Shown piece after piece: positions 37,452 through 43,496 of a DNA stretch of 43,496 nt. How positions within the stretch are numbered: the stretch's first letter is position 1; every line of letters begins with the position of its first letter. Origin of the DNA: Chloroflexota bacterium (GTDB lineage Bacteria > Chloroflexota > Anaerolineae > Anaerolineales > VGOW01); the NCBI GenBank assembly GCA_016213135.1, contig JACRBQ010000094.1:1-43496 (forward strand), in the 5' to 3' direction. The position numbers were made by a program, and so were the translations under genes. The notes beneath the pieces are model-generated. The model did not search any database. It had not been told where the DNA came from and worked only from the letters and a program-made list of their open reading frames with translations.

Positions 37452-37901
37452 TCATTTGCTCACCAACTTGTAACCTGCTTGCTCCCAAGCCGCCATACCG
37501 CCGTCCAGATTCCACACATTCGTGTACCCGGCCTTCACCAACTCGGCGGCGGCAATCGCCGACATGCGCCCGCTGCGACAATACAAGACGACCTCTGCGC
37601 TCTTGTCGGCGGGGTACTCGCTGAGAAGCTGCGCCGTTTCGTCGTAAGCAATGAATGCATCCGTCTCTTCGATCTCTCCTTCGTAAGGAATGTGCGTGTT
37701 GACGAAGAAGAAATCTTTGCTCTTCAACATCTCAACCAATTGAGCGGGGGTGATGTTGGTGTAGGCCCCGCCGCCATCAACGCTTACCCGCCCGCCGGAA
37801 ACTGCGGCGGCAGTAGGCGCGGCACGCAGAGCGTGGCTCCCGCACGCGGCCAGCAATGCGGCGGCGATCAAAACAACAGGTAGAAGCTGTTTGCGAATCA
37901 T
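37452..37901 (-). CDS. Rhodanese-domain lipoprotein
   Basis: A 149-residue lipoprotein (signal with LLAACGS lipobox). The rhodanese domain has FFFVNTHIPYEGEI (the usual D-V-R loop becomes N-T-H), the active-site loop VLYCRSGRMS with catalytic Cys, and WNLDGGMAAWEQAGY. Extracytoplasmic rhodaneses carry sulfane sulfur or act as thiol exchange proteins. Its neighbours (TlpA-like, CcdA, DsbD-like) support a thiol-redox role. It starts eight bases after the L,D-transpeptidase stop. Confidence 0.9.
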   Translation of the reverse strand: MIRKQLLPVVLIAAALLAACGSHALRAAPTAAAVSGGRVSVDGGGAYTNITPAQLVEMLKSKDFFFVNTHIPYEGEIEETDAFIAYDETAQLLSEYPADKSAEVVLYCRSGRMSAIAAAELVKAGYTNVWNLDGGMAAWEQAGYKLVSK

Positions 37902-37908
37902 AGACTTC

Positions 37909-38949
37909 TCAATCCTTTATGATGACCCTGGTTCCGCCCGGCCACTCGACGGTGACGTTTCCCGGCACGTAGGGCACTTCCGGCAGAGTCCAGCGGAACA
38001 GCCACCTGGCATCCTGCGGGCGCAAGTTGATGCAGCCCGCCGACTTGGGCGTGCCAAAGTCGTTATGCCAATACGTGCCGTGCAGAGCCGCGCCGTTTCC
38101 GGCAAAATAGGACACCCACGGTACGCCGGGCAGGTCGTAACCGTTTTGCGCTGTGCCGCCTGTCATGTGCCGCGACGCGCGTTTGCTCCAAATGGGATGC
38201 TCACCCGCCGGAGTCAGGCTGCCGACGGTTGAGCCGTCGGGGCCAAAATAGTTCCTGCCCGACGAAATGCGAGGCCGGAACACTTCCAGCTTGCCTTCGT
38301 AGGCAGAGAGCGATTGGCGGCTCAATGTGACGACGATAAGTTTATCACTCACACCCTGCGAGATGGGCGCGAACTCTTCTTCGGGAATCGGGCGGAAGGC
38401 AACCGCCTCACCATACATCTTAGCGCCGTTTTCGTCGTTGATGCGATACCAAATGCTTCCATCACCTGCCGCCACGCGCTCGGTGATTTGATACGCCGAA
38501 CTGAAATACAAACGGTACACAACCGGCGCTTGCGGATCCGGCGCGGCGCGAGCGTCGGTGAACGGCGTGCTCACTTCGACGTAGACGCCGACATCCGGCA
38601 CAATGGTCAGCGGCTCATTCAACATGAACTGCACCGGCTGTGCCCACGACGAATACGCATAGCCCTCCGGAGTTTCGAACCACACGTGATTGTGGGGATA
38701 GAATCCTTCGCCGACGACTGAGCGCAGGATCGGGAAGACGTCGTCGCGGTATTTGTAATCCAACCGCGCCCCTTCTGCGTGAGGTCGCGCGATCAAGCGG
38801 ATGCGTGATCCAGTGACGCGGCCAAGTGGCACACCGGGCGGCCAATCAGTTGAGGGACGACCGGCGACCAGCCGCCACGAGCGTGGAGCGAATACGCCCG
38901 CAAAGGTTATGCCGCTCAGTTTCAGAAAATCACGCCGGGATAATTTCAT
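37909..38949 (-). CDS. Tat-exported L,D-transpeptidase (YkuD domain)
   Basis: A 346-residue protein with a Tat signal (KLSRRDFLKLSGITFAG). The middle resembles an SH3-like wall-binding domain. The C-terminal YkuD domain carries LHGTYWHNDFG and SAGCINLRPQDARWLF, with the catalytic His and Cys. It makes 3-3 peptidoglycan cross-links or attaches proteins to the wall. Tat export is noteworthy because these enzymes usually use Sec, and the neighbouring oxidoreductases could keep the active Cys reduced. Confidence 0.9.
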   Translation of the reverse strand: MKLSRRDFLKLSGITFAGVFAPRSWRLVAGRPSTDWPPGVPLGRVTGSRIRLIARPHAEGARLDYKYRDDVFPILRSVVGEGFYPHNHVWFETPEGYAYSSWAQPVQFMLNEPLTIVPDVGVYVEVSTPFTDARAAPDPQAPVVYRLYFSSAYQITERVAAGDGSIWYRINDENGAKMYGEAVAFRPIPEEEFAPISQGVSDKLIVVTLSRQSLSAYEGKLEVFRPRISSGRNYFGPDGSTVGSLTPAGEHPIWSKRASRHMTGGTAQNGYDLPGVPWVSYFAGNGAALHGTYWHNDFGTPKSAGCINLRPQDARWLFRWTLPEVPYVPGNVTVEWPGGTRVIIKD

Positions 38950-38991
38950 TCGTTTACCCTCAGAGCTGAAAATAGCGCTTACGAATTCGAT

Positions 38992-39738
38992 TCATAGCAT
39001 TTGCGCCGATTGTGATTCGCGTTGCGCCCATACCCTCATCAGCCACAGCGAGGCGGCCAGCGCGAGCAAACCGATTACTTGCGCCGCGCGGAATCCCCCC
39101 AGCCAAATCACGCTGTCTCCTCTGAACGCTTCGAGAAAGACTCGCGCCGCCGCGGACAAAGAGACGAGGAGGAGAAAGTTCACGCCGTCGCCCGGCTTGT
39201 CGACAGGCCGTTTCCACACAATGGCAAAGGCGGCGAGCGCCGCTAACGTTTCATAAACTTGAGAGGGATGACGATAGTCATCCCAGAGATAAATTGCCCA
39301 CGGCAGTTTCGTCGACGAGCCGAAAGCATCGCCGCTGAGGAAGTGCGCGACGCCAAAGGCGATCATGAACGCCGCCAACCCCGGCGCGAGCGCATCCAGG
39401 GTGCGGCGCAGGGCCATTTTCTTTCGCCAACCAAAGAGCGTAGCGATAGCCGCGCCGATCACCAGTCCGCCATTGGGCGAGAGCGTGGCTGGCGTGAGCG
39501 CAAATAGGCTGAGCGGGTTGGCGAGGTATGCGCTCAAGTATTGGGCCGCGTAAGCCAACCGCGCGCCGATCAGCCCGGCGACCAAGCCGTAGAAAATCAG
39601 ATTGTACACATCGGCGGGGCTGAGCTTCAACCGTTCCGCTTCTTTTTCGGCCAACGCCGATCCGATCCAAACGCCGACGAGCAGCACCAATCCGGGCAGT
39701 TGCAGAAGAAACGGGCCAAGACGTATGAAAGGCAGCAC
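38992..39738 (-). CDS. Lgt-family membrane protein, probably not a canonical Lgt
   Basis: A 248-residue protein starting at GTG that overlaps the TlpA stop by one base. It has the Lgt fold: GLIGARLAYAAQYL, a loop with SPNGGLVIGAAIATLFG, GDAFGSSTKLPWAIYLWDD and PSQVYETLAALAAF. However, the catalytic GR before the GD loop is replaced (FGVAHFLSGDAFG), so the key Arg is missing. A true lgt is at 23708. It may act on another lipid or thiol substrate linked to the TlpA/CcdA pair. Confidence 0.75.
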   Translation of the reverse strand: MLPFIRLGPFLLQLPGLVLLVGVWIGSALAEKEAERLKLSPADVYNLIFYGLVAGLIGARLAYAAQYLSAYLANPLSLFALTPATLSPNGGLVIGAAIATLFGWRKKMALRRTLDALAPGLAAFMIAFGVAHFLSGDAFGSSTKLPWAIYLWDDYRHPSQVYETLAALAAFAIVWKRPVDKPGDGVNFLLLVSLSAAARVFLEAFRGDSVIWLGGFRAAQVIGLLALAASLWLMRVWAQRESQSAQML

Positions 39739-40313
39739 TACGGAGTCTCTTTCAACAGCTCTTCCACTTTGGATTGAATGAGGGCTTCGCTCATCGGCCC
39801 GCCGATGATGACCGAGCGGATGATTCCATTACGATCAACAAAGAACGTGGATGGCAGGCCGCGCAGTTGATAACGTTTGCTCACGGAGCCGTTGCGATCC
39901 AACGGGATGAGAAACGTGAGGCCGAATTCTTGAACAAATGCAGCGGCGTCGGCTTCGTTGTCTTGAAATGTGGTGTTGACGGCCAACACGACGAGGCCGC
40001 GATCTCGGTAAGCTTGGTACACCTTTTCAATCGCCGGCATTTCGGCGCGGCACGGCGGACACCACGAAGCCCACAAGTTGACCATGACGACTTTGCCGCG
40101 CAGTTCGGAAAGCGCGACTTGCCCGCCGCCGAGCAAATCGAGCGTGAAATCAGGCGCGGAGAAACCTTCGCGCGGGCTGGGCGGGGGGCCGCCATTCACC
40201 GTGGCCGCCTGCGGAACGCGCGAGAGAAACGTCCAGCCCACGCTAAGAATGAGGACGACAATCATCGCCGTCGTCCAACGGCGGTTATCTCGCAGGAGAT
40301 CAGCCTGTGTCAT
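39738..40313 (-). CDS. TlpA-like membrane-anchored thioredoxin
   Basis: A 191-residue protein with one N-terminal helix (MIVVLILSVGWTFLSRV) and a redoxin domain. The active site is NLWASWCPPCRAEMP, followed by the TlpA/ResA-type insert and a cis-Pro region (LRGLPSTFFVDRNG). It is a reducing thiol oxidoreductase that takes electrons from CcdA, whose gene ends four bases upstream. Likely substrates are the nearby cupredoxins, cytochrome c apoproteins or Cys enzymes such as the L,D-transpeptidase. Confidence 0.93.
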   Translation of the reverse strand: MTQADLLRDNRRWTTAMIVVLILSVGWTFLSRVPQAATVNGGPPPSPREGFSAPDFTLDLLGGGQVALSELRGKVVMVNLWASWCPPCRAEMPAIEKVYQAYRDRGLVVLAVNTTFQDNEADAAAFVQEFGLTFLIPLDRNGSVSKRYQLRGLPSTFFVDRNGIIRSVIIGGPMSEALIQSKVEELLKETP

Positions 40314-40316
40314 GTA

Positions 40317-41099
40317 TCAGTTCTCCGTGGGTTTGGATGCGCCACCAAGCGCGCGGCTACTGAGGTAGCCCACGTAAGCCGGTACGAGCGGCAGGACGCA
40401 CGGCGAAAGAAACGAGATCAATCCGGCGAGGAGGGCGATGAAATAGGTTGGCATGACCGCCGCGCCGAGAGGTAGATCGAGAAACAGTCCATTGCGTTGA
40501 GCCCAGATGGCGATCAGCGTGATACGCCCGGTCAGCATCATCAAGCCGATGGCGATCAAGAACAGACCGCCGGCGATTTCCACTTGGCGCAGATGGCGGC
40601 GGAATCGGCGCACGAACCCGGCAGCGCGATCCACTCCCAGTCCAATGGCCAGAAACGGCAGACCCAGCCCGAGGGCGTAACCGCTCGACAATACCATCGC
40701 TTGCGCCGAAGTTTCCTGACTGAAACCGAGCGTCAAGATCGCGCCCAGCGTCGTGCCGATACACGGCGTCCATCCGGCGGCGAAGAACATGCCCATCATA
40801 GCCGACGAGAGCAAGCCGCCGCCCTTGTTCGCGCTCCATTGTGGGCGAGTATCGTAATACAGCCACGGGATCTTCAGCACGCCCAATGTGGACAAGCCTA
40901 ATACGATCACGACAACGCCGCCGACCTGCCCCAGGATTGTTTTGTATTCGGCAAAGAGCTGGCCGAGTAGCGTGGCTGCCCCGCCCCAGCCCACGACGAA
41001 GACAATTGAAAAACCAAAAACGAATAAAAGGGAATGAAAAAAGACGTTGAAGCGCTGGCTCAACGTCGGCGCTTGAGTGGATGTGACTGTCTGGTTCAT
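40317..41099 (-). CDS. ccdA: CcdA thiol transporter, apparently circularly permuted
   Basis: A 260-residue protein with six helices in an unusual order. It opens with what is normally helix 2 (FFHSLLFVFGFSIVFVV), passes the second Cys motif AAGWTPCIGT, then the usual C-terminal helix (GGLFLIAIGLMMLTGRITLI). It then ends with the segment normally at the N-terminus: VMPTYFIALLAGLISFLSPC, VLPLVPAYVGYLS. Both redox cysteines remain, in swapped order. The Met of VMPTY is where a canonical CcdA begins. Tandem duplication and trimming would produce this. It supplies electrons to TlpA next door. Confidence 0.85.
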   Translation of the reverse strand: MNQTVTSTQAPTLSQRFNVFFHSLLFVFGFSIVFVVGWGGAATLLGQLFAEYKTILGQVGGVVVIVLGLSTLGVLKIPWLYYDTRPQWSANKGGGLLSSAMMGMFFAAGWTPCIGTTLGAILTLGFSQETSAQAMVLSSGYALGLGLPFLAIGLGVDRAAGFVRRFRRHLRQVEIAGGLFLIAIGLMMLTGRITLIAIWAQRNGLFLDLPLGAAVMPTYFIALLAGLISFLSPCVLPLVPAYVGYLSSRALGGASKPTEN

Positions 41100-41166
41100 A
41101 ATAATAACAGCACTATAGCCAAGACAACAGGGTTAGGGGAGCGTCAATTGGCGGGTGTGAGAACAG

Positions 41167-41176
41167 GCCAAATGGC
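41167..41176 (+). promoter_or_regulatory. GCCAAATGGC element, copy f
   Basis: Exact element on the plus strand, preceded by ACAG as in copy a. It is 68 bases upstream of the ccdA start (41099), hence in its likely promoter. Confidence 0.55.
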
Positions 41177-41202
41177 GTGCAGGGGCGGCCGGCGCGAATC
41201 AC

Positions 41203-41382
41203 TTATTCACGACCGCTGTCATCGCCGCCTTCTTCGTACGCCCCTCCCGGCTCTCGGTAAAGCAGCAATGGCGCGGCGGCAGTCAACAGCGCAAGCGGCC
41301 ACAGGATCGCCAATAGACTCGCGGCAGTGAGTACCTCTCCCAATCGCAATAACCCGGCGATGACGATAGTGATTCTTAGCAT
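41203..41382 (-). CDS. Small membrane protein (about 59 aa), start uncertain
   Basis: From ATG 41382 the product reads MLRITIVIAGLLRLGEVLTA, a second helix (LLAILWPLALLTAAAPLLLY), REPGG and an acidic end. It resembles YgaP/DUF2892-type two-helix proteins often linked to rhodanese and thiosulfate handling, but it lacks their N-terminal motif. The frame stays open upstream to 41550, with residues that look less natural, so the true start is unclear. It lies upstream of element f and the ccdA gene. Confidence 0.45.
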   Translation of the reverse strand: MLRITIVIAGLLRLGEVLTAASLLAILWPLALLTAAAPLLLYREPGGAYEEGGDDSGRE

Positions 41383-41770
41383 ACGCTGTTGCCACACTGC
41401 CTTACTGACCGCGTCGCTCGTGCCGTGCTGTTCGTGGAAGGCATTCCTTTCCCCGATTGAAGCGCATCCTTTCCCGCATGACCACCCCACCGCCGGCCTC
41501 GGCGCGGCGCACTGCGCGATTGCTGATGACCCGTCGCCCGAACCGATCAAGCGTTGTACAATGCCAAACGAAGCGGGCGCAACTGCATGTGCGTGTGGGA
41601 ACCGGAGTTGGCGGCCCCGCCAAAGCAGATTGGCGTTTCAGCCTGACGGTTGGCCGGCATCGGTGACAGGCAGCCGATGTGAGCGGCTAAAGTTGGTTGC
41701 CGTCCCGGGATTTTTCGTATGGGTGGCGGCGCAAGTTCCCGGCACCCGCCTCAGCCCTCCGCGCCATAAC
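41383..41770. other. Region without a convincing gene
   Basis: Several frames are open on both strands, but none has a good start, a clear composition bias or a recognisable motif. A short plus frame near 41561 has MPNEAGATACACG, reminiscent of half a zinc ribbon, but lacks the second half. Confidence 0.4.
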
Positions 41771-41809
41771 AAACGAGCCGCCCCAACCGGGACGGCTCGT
41801 TTTCTTTTT
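41771..41809 (+). terminator. Rho-independent terminator
   Basis: AAACGAGCCG 41771-41780 pairs exactly with CGGCTCGTTT 41793-41802 (10 bp, 12-base loop), followed by a T-rich tract to 41809. In the minus sense it lies 27 bases beyond the stop of the molybdopterin gene with a weaker TTTGTT tail, so it may work in both directions. Confidence 0.75.
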
Positions 41810-41835
41810 CTGCTTCTCTCGCTCTGCGGCTGGAG

Positions 41836-42477
41836 CTAATCGTAGGAAAACCGCTGCTCTTTCCACACGTCGGCTTCGTTGTGGTAACCGGCCTGCTCCC
41901 AAAAGCCGAGCTGGTCGGTCTCGCGGAATTCCAGCCCGCGCAGCCACTTGCCGCCCTTCCAAAAATACGGCGTCGCGAGTCCCTTGCCGGGAATGTTGCC
42001 GATGACGCCTCGCAGCGGATAGCCGTGATCCGGCTCCAGCGGCCGGCCGTCGAAATGGGTGGCCAGCAGAAAGTTTTCGGCCAGCGCAATATCCACGGGG
42101 ATGTTCACCGTGAAGCCGTATTCGCAATGCTGAAGCAAGTGGCGCGCCGAAGGCTTCAGTTTGATGAAGCCCTCGTCCACCAGCGTTTTGAGGTACACCC
42201 CTTCCCACTCGGTGTCGAACTTGCTCCAGCGGGTGACGCAGTGAATGTCCATCAGCAATTTGCCGCGCGGGAGCTTGTTGAACTCGTCCCACGTCCACCG
42301 CTTTTCCTCTTCCACCTCGCCGAACACCCGCAAATCCCACGCCGCCGGGCTGAATTTGGGAACCGGCCCGTAGTGCAAAACCGGAAAACGGTTGGTGAGG
42401 GCCTGGCCCGGGGGCAGGCGGCCCATCTCCTTCACACTCTCCTCTTGCTCTTTGCGCCCCAAAATGCTTTTCAACAT
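41836..42477 (-). CDS. Sulfite-oxidase-like molybdopterin-dependent oxidoreductase
   Basis: ATG 42477 follows AGGAGG. The 213-residue protein is the single-domain Oxidored_molyb type (YedY/MsrP and YuiH relatives). It has NRFPVLHYGPVPK, MDIHCVTRWSKFDTEWEGV with the molybdenum-ligand Cys, HCEYGFTVNIP and DHGYPLRGVIGNIPG. No signal peptide is present, so it acts in the cytoplasm, unlike MsrP. The substrate is unknown. It is separated from the genes to its left by a terminator. Confidence 0.9.
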   Translation of the reverse strand: MLKSILGRKEQEESVKEMGRLPPGQALTNRFPVLHYGPVPKFSPAAWDLRVFGEVEEEKRWTWDEFNKLPRGKLLMDIHCVTRWSKFDTEWEGVYLKTLVDEGFIKLKPSARHLLQHCEYGFTVNIPVDIALAENFLLATHFDGRPLEPDHGYPLRGVIGNIPGKGLATPYFWKGGKWLRGLEFRETDQLGFWEQAGYHNEADVWKEQRFSYD

Positions 42478-42597
42478 CGTCGCCTCCTGTAAAAAATGCG
42501 CCGGGCAATCGTATCGTCTCTGCCCATTTGCGCCATCATAAAAGCGAATTATTACAAGAGGCTTTCCGGCAAAAATGGGCGGCGCAGCCCGCGGCGG

Positions 42598-43152
42598 CTA
42601 CCCGGTGAACACCGGCAAATGCCCGAGGGCAATGATGTTCTCCCACTGCGCCCGTTCGCCTTCGGTAAAAATGGCGCACTCGGCCACCACGGCGGCCCCG
42701 GCTTTGCTCACCACCAGCCGCATCCCTTGCAGCGTCGAGCCGGTGCTAATCACGTCGTCCAACAGCACCACCCTTTTGCCATGGATCAATTCCAGATCCT
42801 TCTCGTCGAGATAAAGCGTTTGCGGCGCGCCCGTGGTGATGGACAGCGTTTCGGCCTGCAGCGCCTCGCCCATATAAGGCTTGTAAGCCTTGCGCAGCAC
42901 CAGATATGCTTTGCCCGTCGCCACCGCCAGCGCATAAATGAGCGGGATGCTTTTGGCCTCGGCGGTCACCAGCAGATCGTAATCCACGGCTCCGAGTTTT
43001 TCGGCCAGCGCCCGGGCCGCCGCCTGCACCAGCTCGGTATCGCCCAGAATGTTGAGGATGGCAATCCGCAGGCCCGGCTTCACTTCAAACAGCCGCAGGT
43101 TGCGTTTTACCCCGGCCACTTCCACGGCATACACTTCGCGTGTGTTTTTCAT
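42598..43152 (-). CDS. Adenine/purine phosphoribosyltransferase-like protein
   Basis: ATG 43152 follows GGAGAG; TTG 43164 is the alternative. The 184-residue protein has the type-I PRTase fold: PRPP loop VVLLDDVISTGSTLQG, LVTAEAKSIPLIYALAVATG as the adenine phosphoribosyltransferase-like substrate region, and a flexible loop (RKAYKPYMGEALQ). It salvages a purine base to its nucleotide. It is close to Apt but slightly long, so xanthine or another purine is possible. Confidence 0.85.
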   Translation of the reverse strand: MKNTREVYAVEVAGVKRNLRLFEVKPGLRIAILNILGDTELVQAAARALAEKLGAVDYDLLVTAEAKSIPLIYALAVATGKAYLVLRKAYKPYMGEALQAETLSITTGAPQTLYLDEKDLELIHGKRVVLLDDVISTGSTLQGMRLVVSKAGAAVVAECAIFTEGERAQWENIIALGHLPVFTG

Positions 43153-43188
43153 CTCACTCTCCAATGATCCGAACGCCGGACCGTTCCC

Positions 43189-43494
43189 TTACAACGGTTC
43201 CTTGAAATCGTAGATGCCATCCTGGAATGCCCACCGGCGGCCACAACCTACGCAGCCCAGTTCGGCCTGGCCCTGCAACTGCCCCTTGCACACCGGGCAG
43301 CGCAAAATGTCGGCCACGGAGGCGATGGGCATTGGCCGGCCCCGCCCGGCCACGGCGCACTGCACGAACACGCTGGGCGTAAACTGCATCCAGTTGCCGG
43401 TGGGCTGCGCCCATCCGTCGAGGGCGGCCAACAACGCGGGCGGGACTATCCGCTTGAGCAGCCCAAGCCGGTAGTGCGACACCGTGCGTTGAGC
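43189..43494 (-). CDS. Methyltransferase C-terminus with zinc-ribbon tail, 5' end outside window
   Basis: The frame is open to the right edge. The visible 101 residues begin AQRTVSHYRLGLLKRIVPP and contain ALDGWAQPTGNWMQFTPSVF, a pattern typical of the C-terminal end of class I SAM-dependent methyltransferases. A Trm112/YbaR-like zinc-ribbon unit follows: ILRCPVCKGQL, LGCVGCGRRW, then a final YDF. The two parts may be one protein or a methyltransferase fused to its zinc-ribbon partner. It lies upstream of the phosphoribosyltransferase gene on the same strand. Confidence 0.6.
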   Translation of the reverse strand, partial: AQRTVSHYRLGLLKRIVPPALLAALDGWAQPTGNWMQFTPSVFVQCAVAGRGRPMPIASVADILRCPVCKGQLQGQAELGCVGCGRRWAFQDGIYDFKEPL

Positions 43495-43496
43495 CA

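Noticed and set aside
38992..39738. Annotation as a normal lgt
   Set aside because: The catalytic Arg motif is replaced and a canonical lgt is present at 23708.
41327..41839. Plus-strand frame (170 codons) including CACG and ending at the terminator
   Set aside because: It has no consistent domain, overlaps the more plausible minus-strand membrane peptide, and its end runs through the terminator stem.
1..43496. tRNA or rRNA genes
   Set aside because: I saw no TTCRANY-type T-arm with matching acceptor ends and no conserved rRNA stretches, but a covariance search was not possible here.

Overview
The window is a GC-rich (about 60%) bacterial chromosome segment. I read it as most likely a member of the Chloroflexota (Anaerolineae-like), probably from an assembled environmental genome. 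The evidence is the gene style: small Gly/Met-rich membrane proteins, repeated YHS and CxxC zinc-ribbon modules, DUF3105, DUF2085 and Lit-type membrane proteins, and many short palindromic repeats. No rRNA, tRNA or CRISPR array was seen, so the taxonomy is inference.

Layout. 1-9060 is a rearranged accessory zone. It holds two copies of one sortase gene about 8.5 kb apart, a murI fragment joined to an unrelated gene at a perfect 22-base palindrome, a lipoprotein peptidase of the TAP/S33 type whose stop codon lies in a well-formed integron attC site, a CPBP protease, a NarL-type two-component system and an IS110 transposase remnant. 9105-14895 (minus strand) holds a LysM/M23 protein, a Met-rich heptad-repeat protein, a membrane zinc-ribbon protein, a CcdA-like protein, a CuA-like cupredoxin, a Lit-like lipoprotein transacylase, an EamA transporter and a Rieske protein. 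14892-18050 (minus) is a copper unit: a copper P-type ATPase and a CupA-like membrane cupredoxin.

18366-23735 (plus) is a compact operon: secreted cupredoxin, membrane zinc-ribbon protein, double zinc-ribbon protein, PspA/IM30, a second coiled-coil protein, another membrane zinc-ribbon protein, an OmpR-type regulator and a histidine kinase. The kinase has a Met-rich sensor loop and ends in the same zinc ribbon. I consider this the best candidate for an undescribed system: copper or envelope stress sensed by a kinase and answered by a PspA/zinc-ribbon membrane module.

23708-32444 (minus) is a CsoR-headed copper operon: Cys-rich protein, YHS protein, Cys/His protein, CsoR, CopA, two FtsX-like permeases, an ABC ATPase fused to a YHS domain, two small membrane proteins, a YHS protein and Lgt. 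32573-34984 is a second NarL-type two-component system. 34996-41099 (minus) is an envelope thiol-redox and lipoprotein set: DsbD-like protein, DUF3105, DUF2085, rhodanese lipoprotein, L,D-transpeptidase, degenerate Lgt paralogue, TlpA-like thioredoxin and a CcdA that appears circularly permuted. The right end has a small membrane protein, a YedY-like molybdopterin protein, a purine phosphoribosyltransferase and the 3' end of a methyltransferase/zinc-ribbon gene.

Two themes run through the window. Short palindromic repeats of several families have entered coding sequences in frame, including copA, csoR and two histidine kinases. A near-palindromic 10-mer, GCCAAATGGC, occurs five times exactly, four of them 60-100 bases upstream of start codons in copper or thiol-redox operons.
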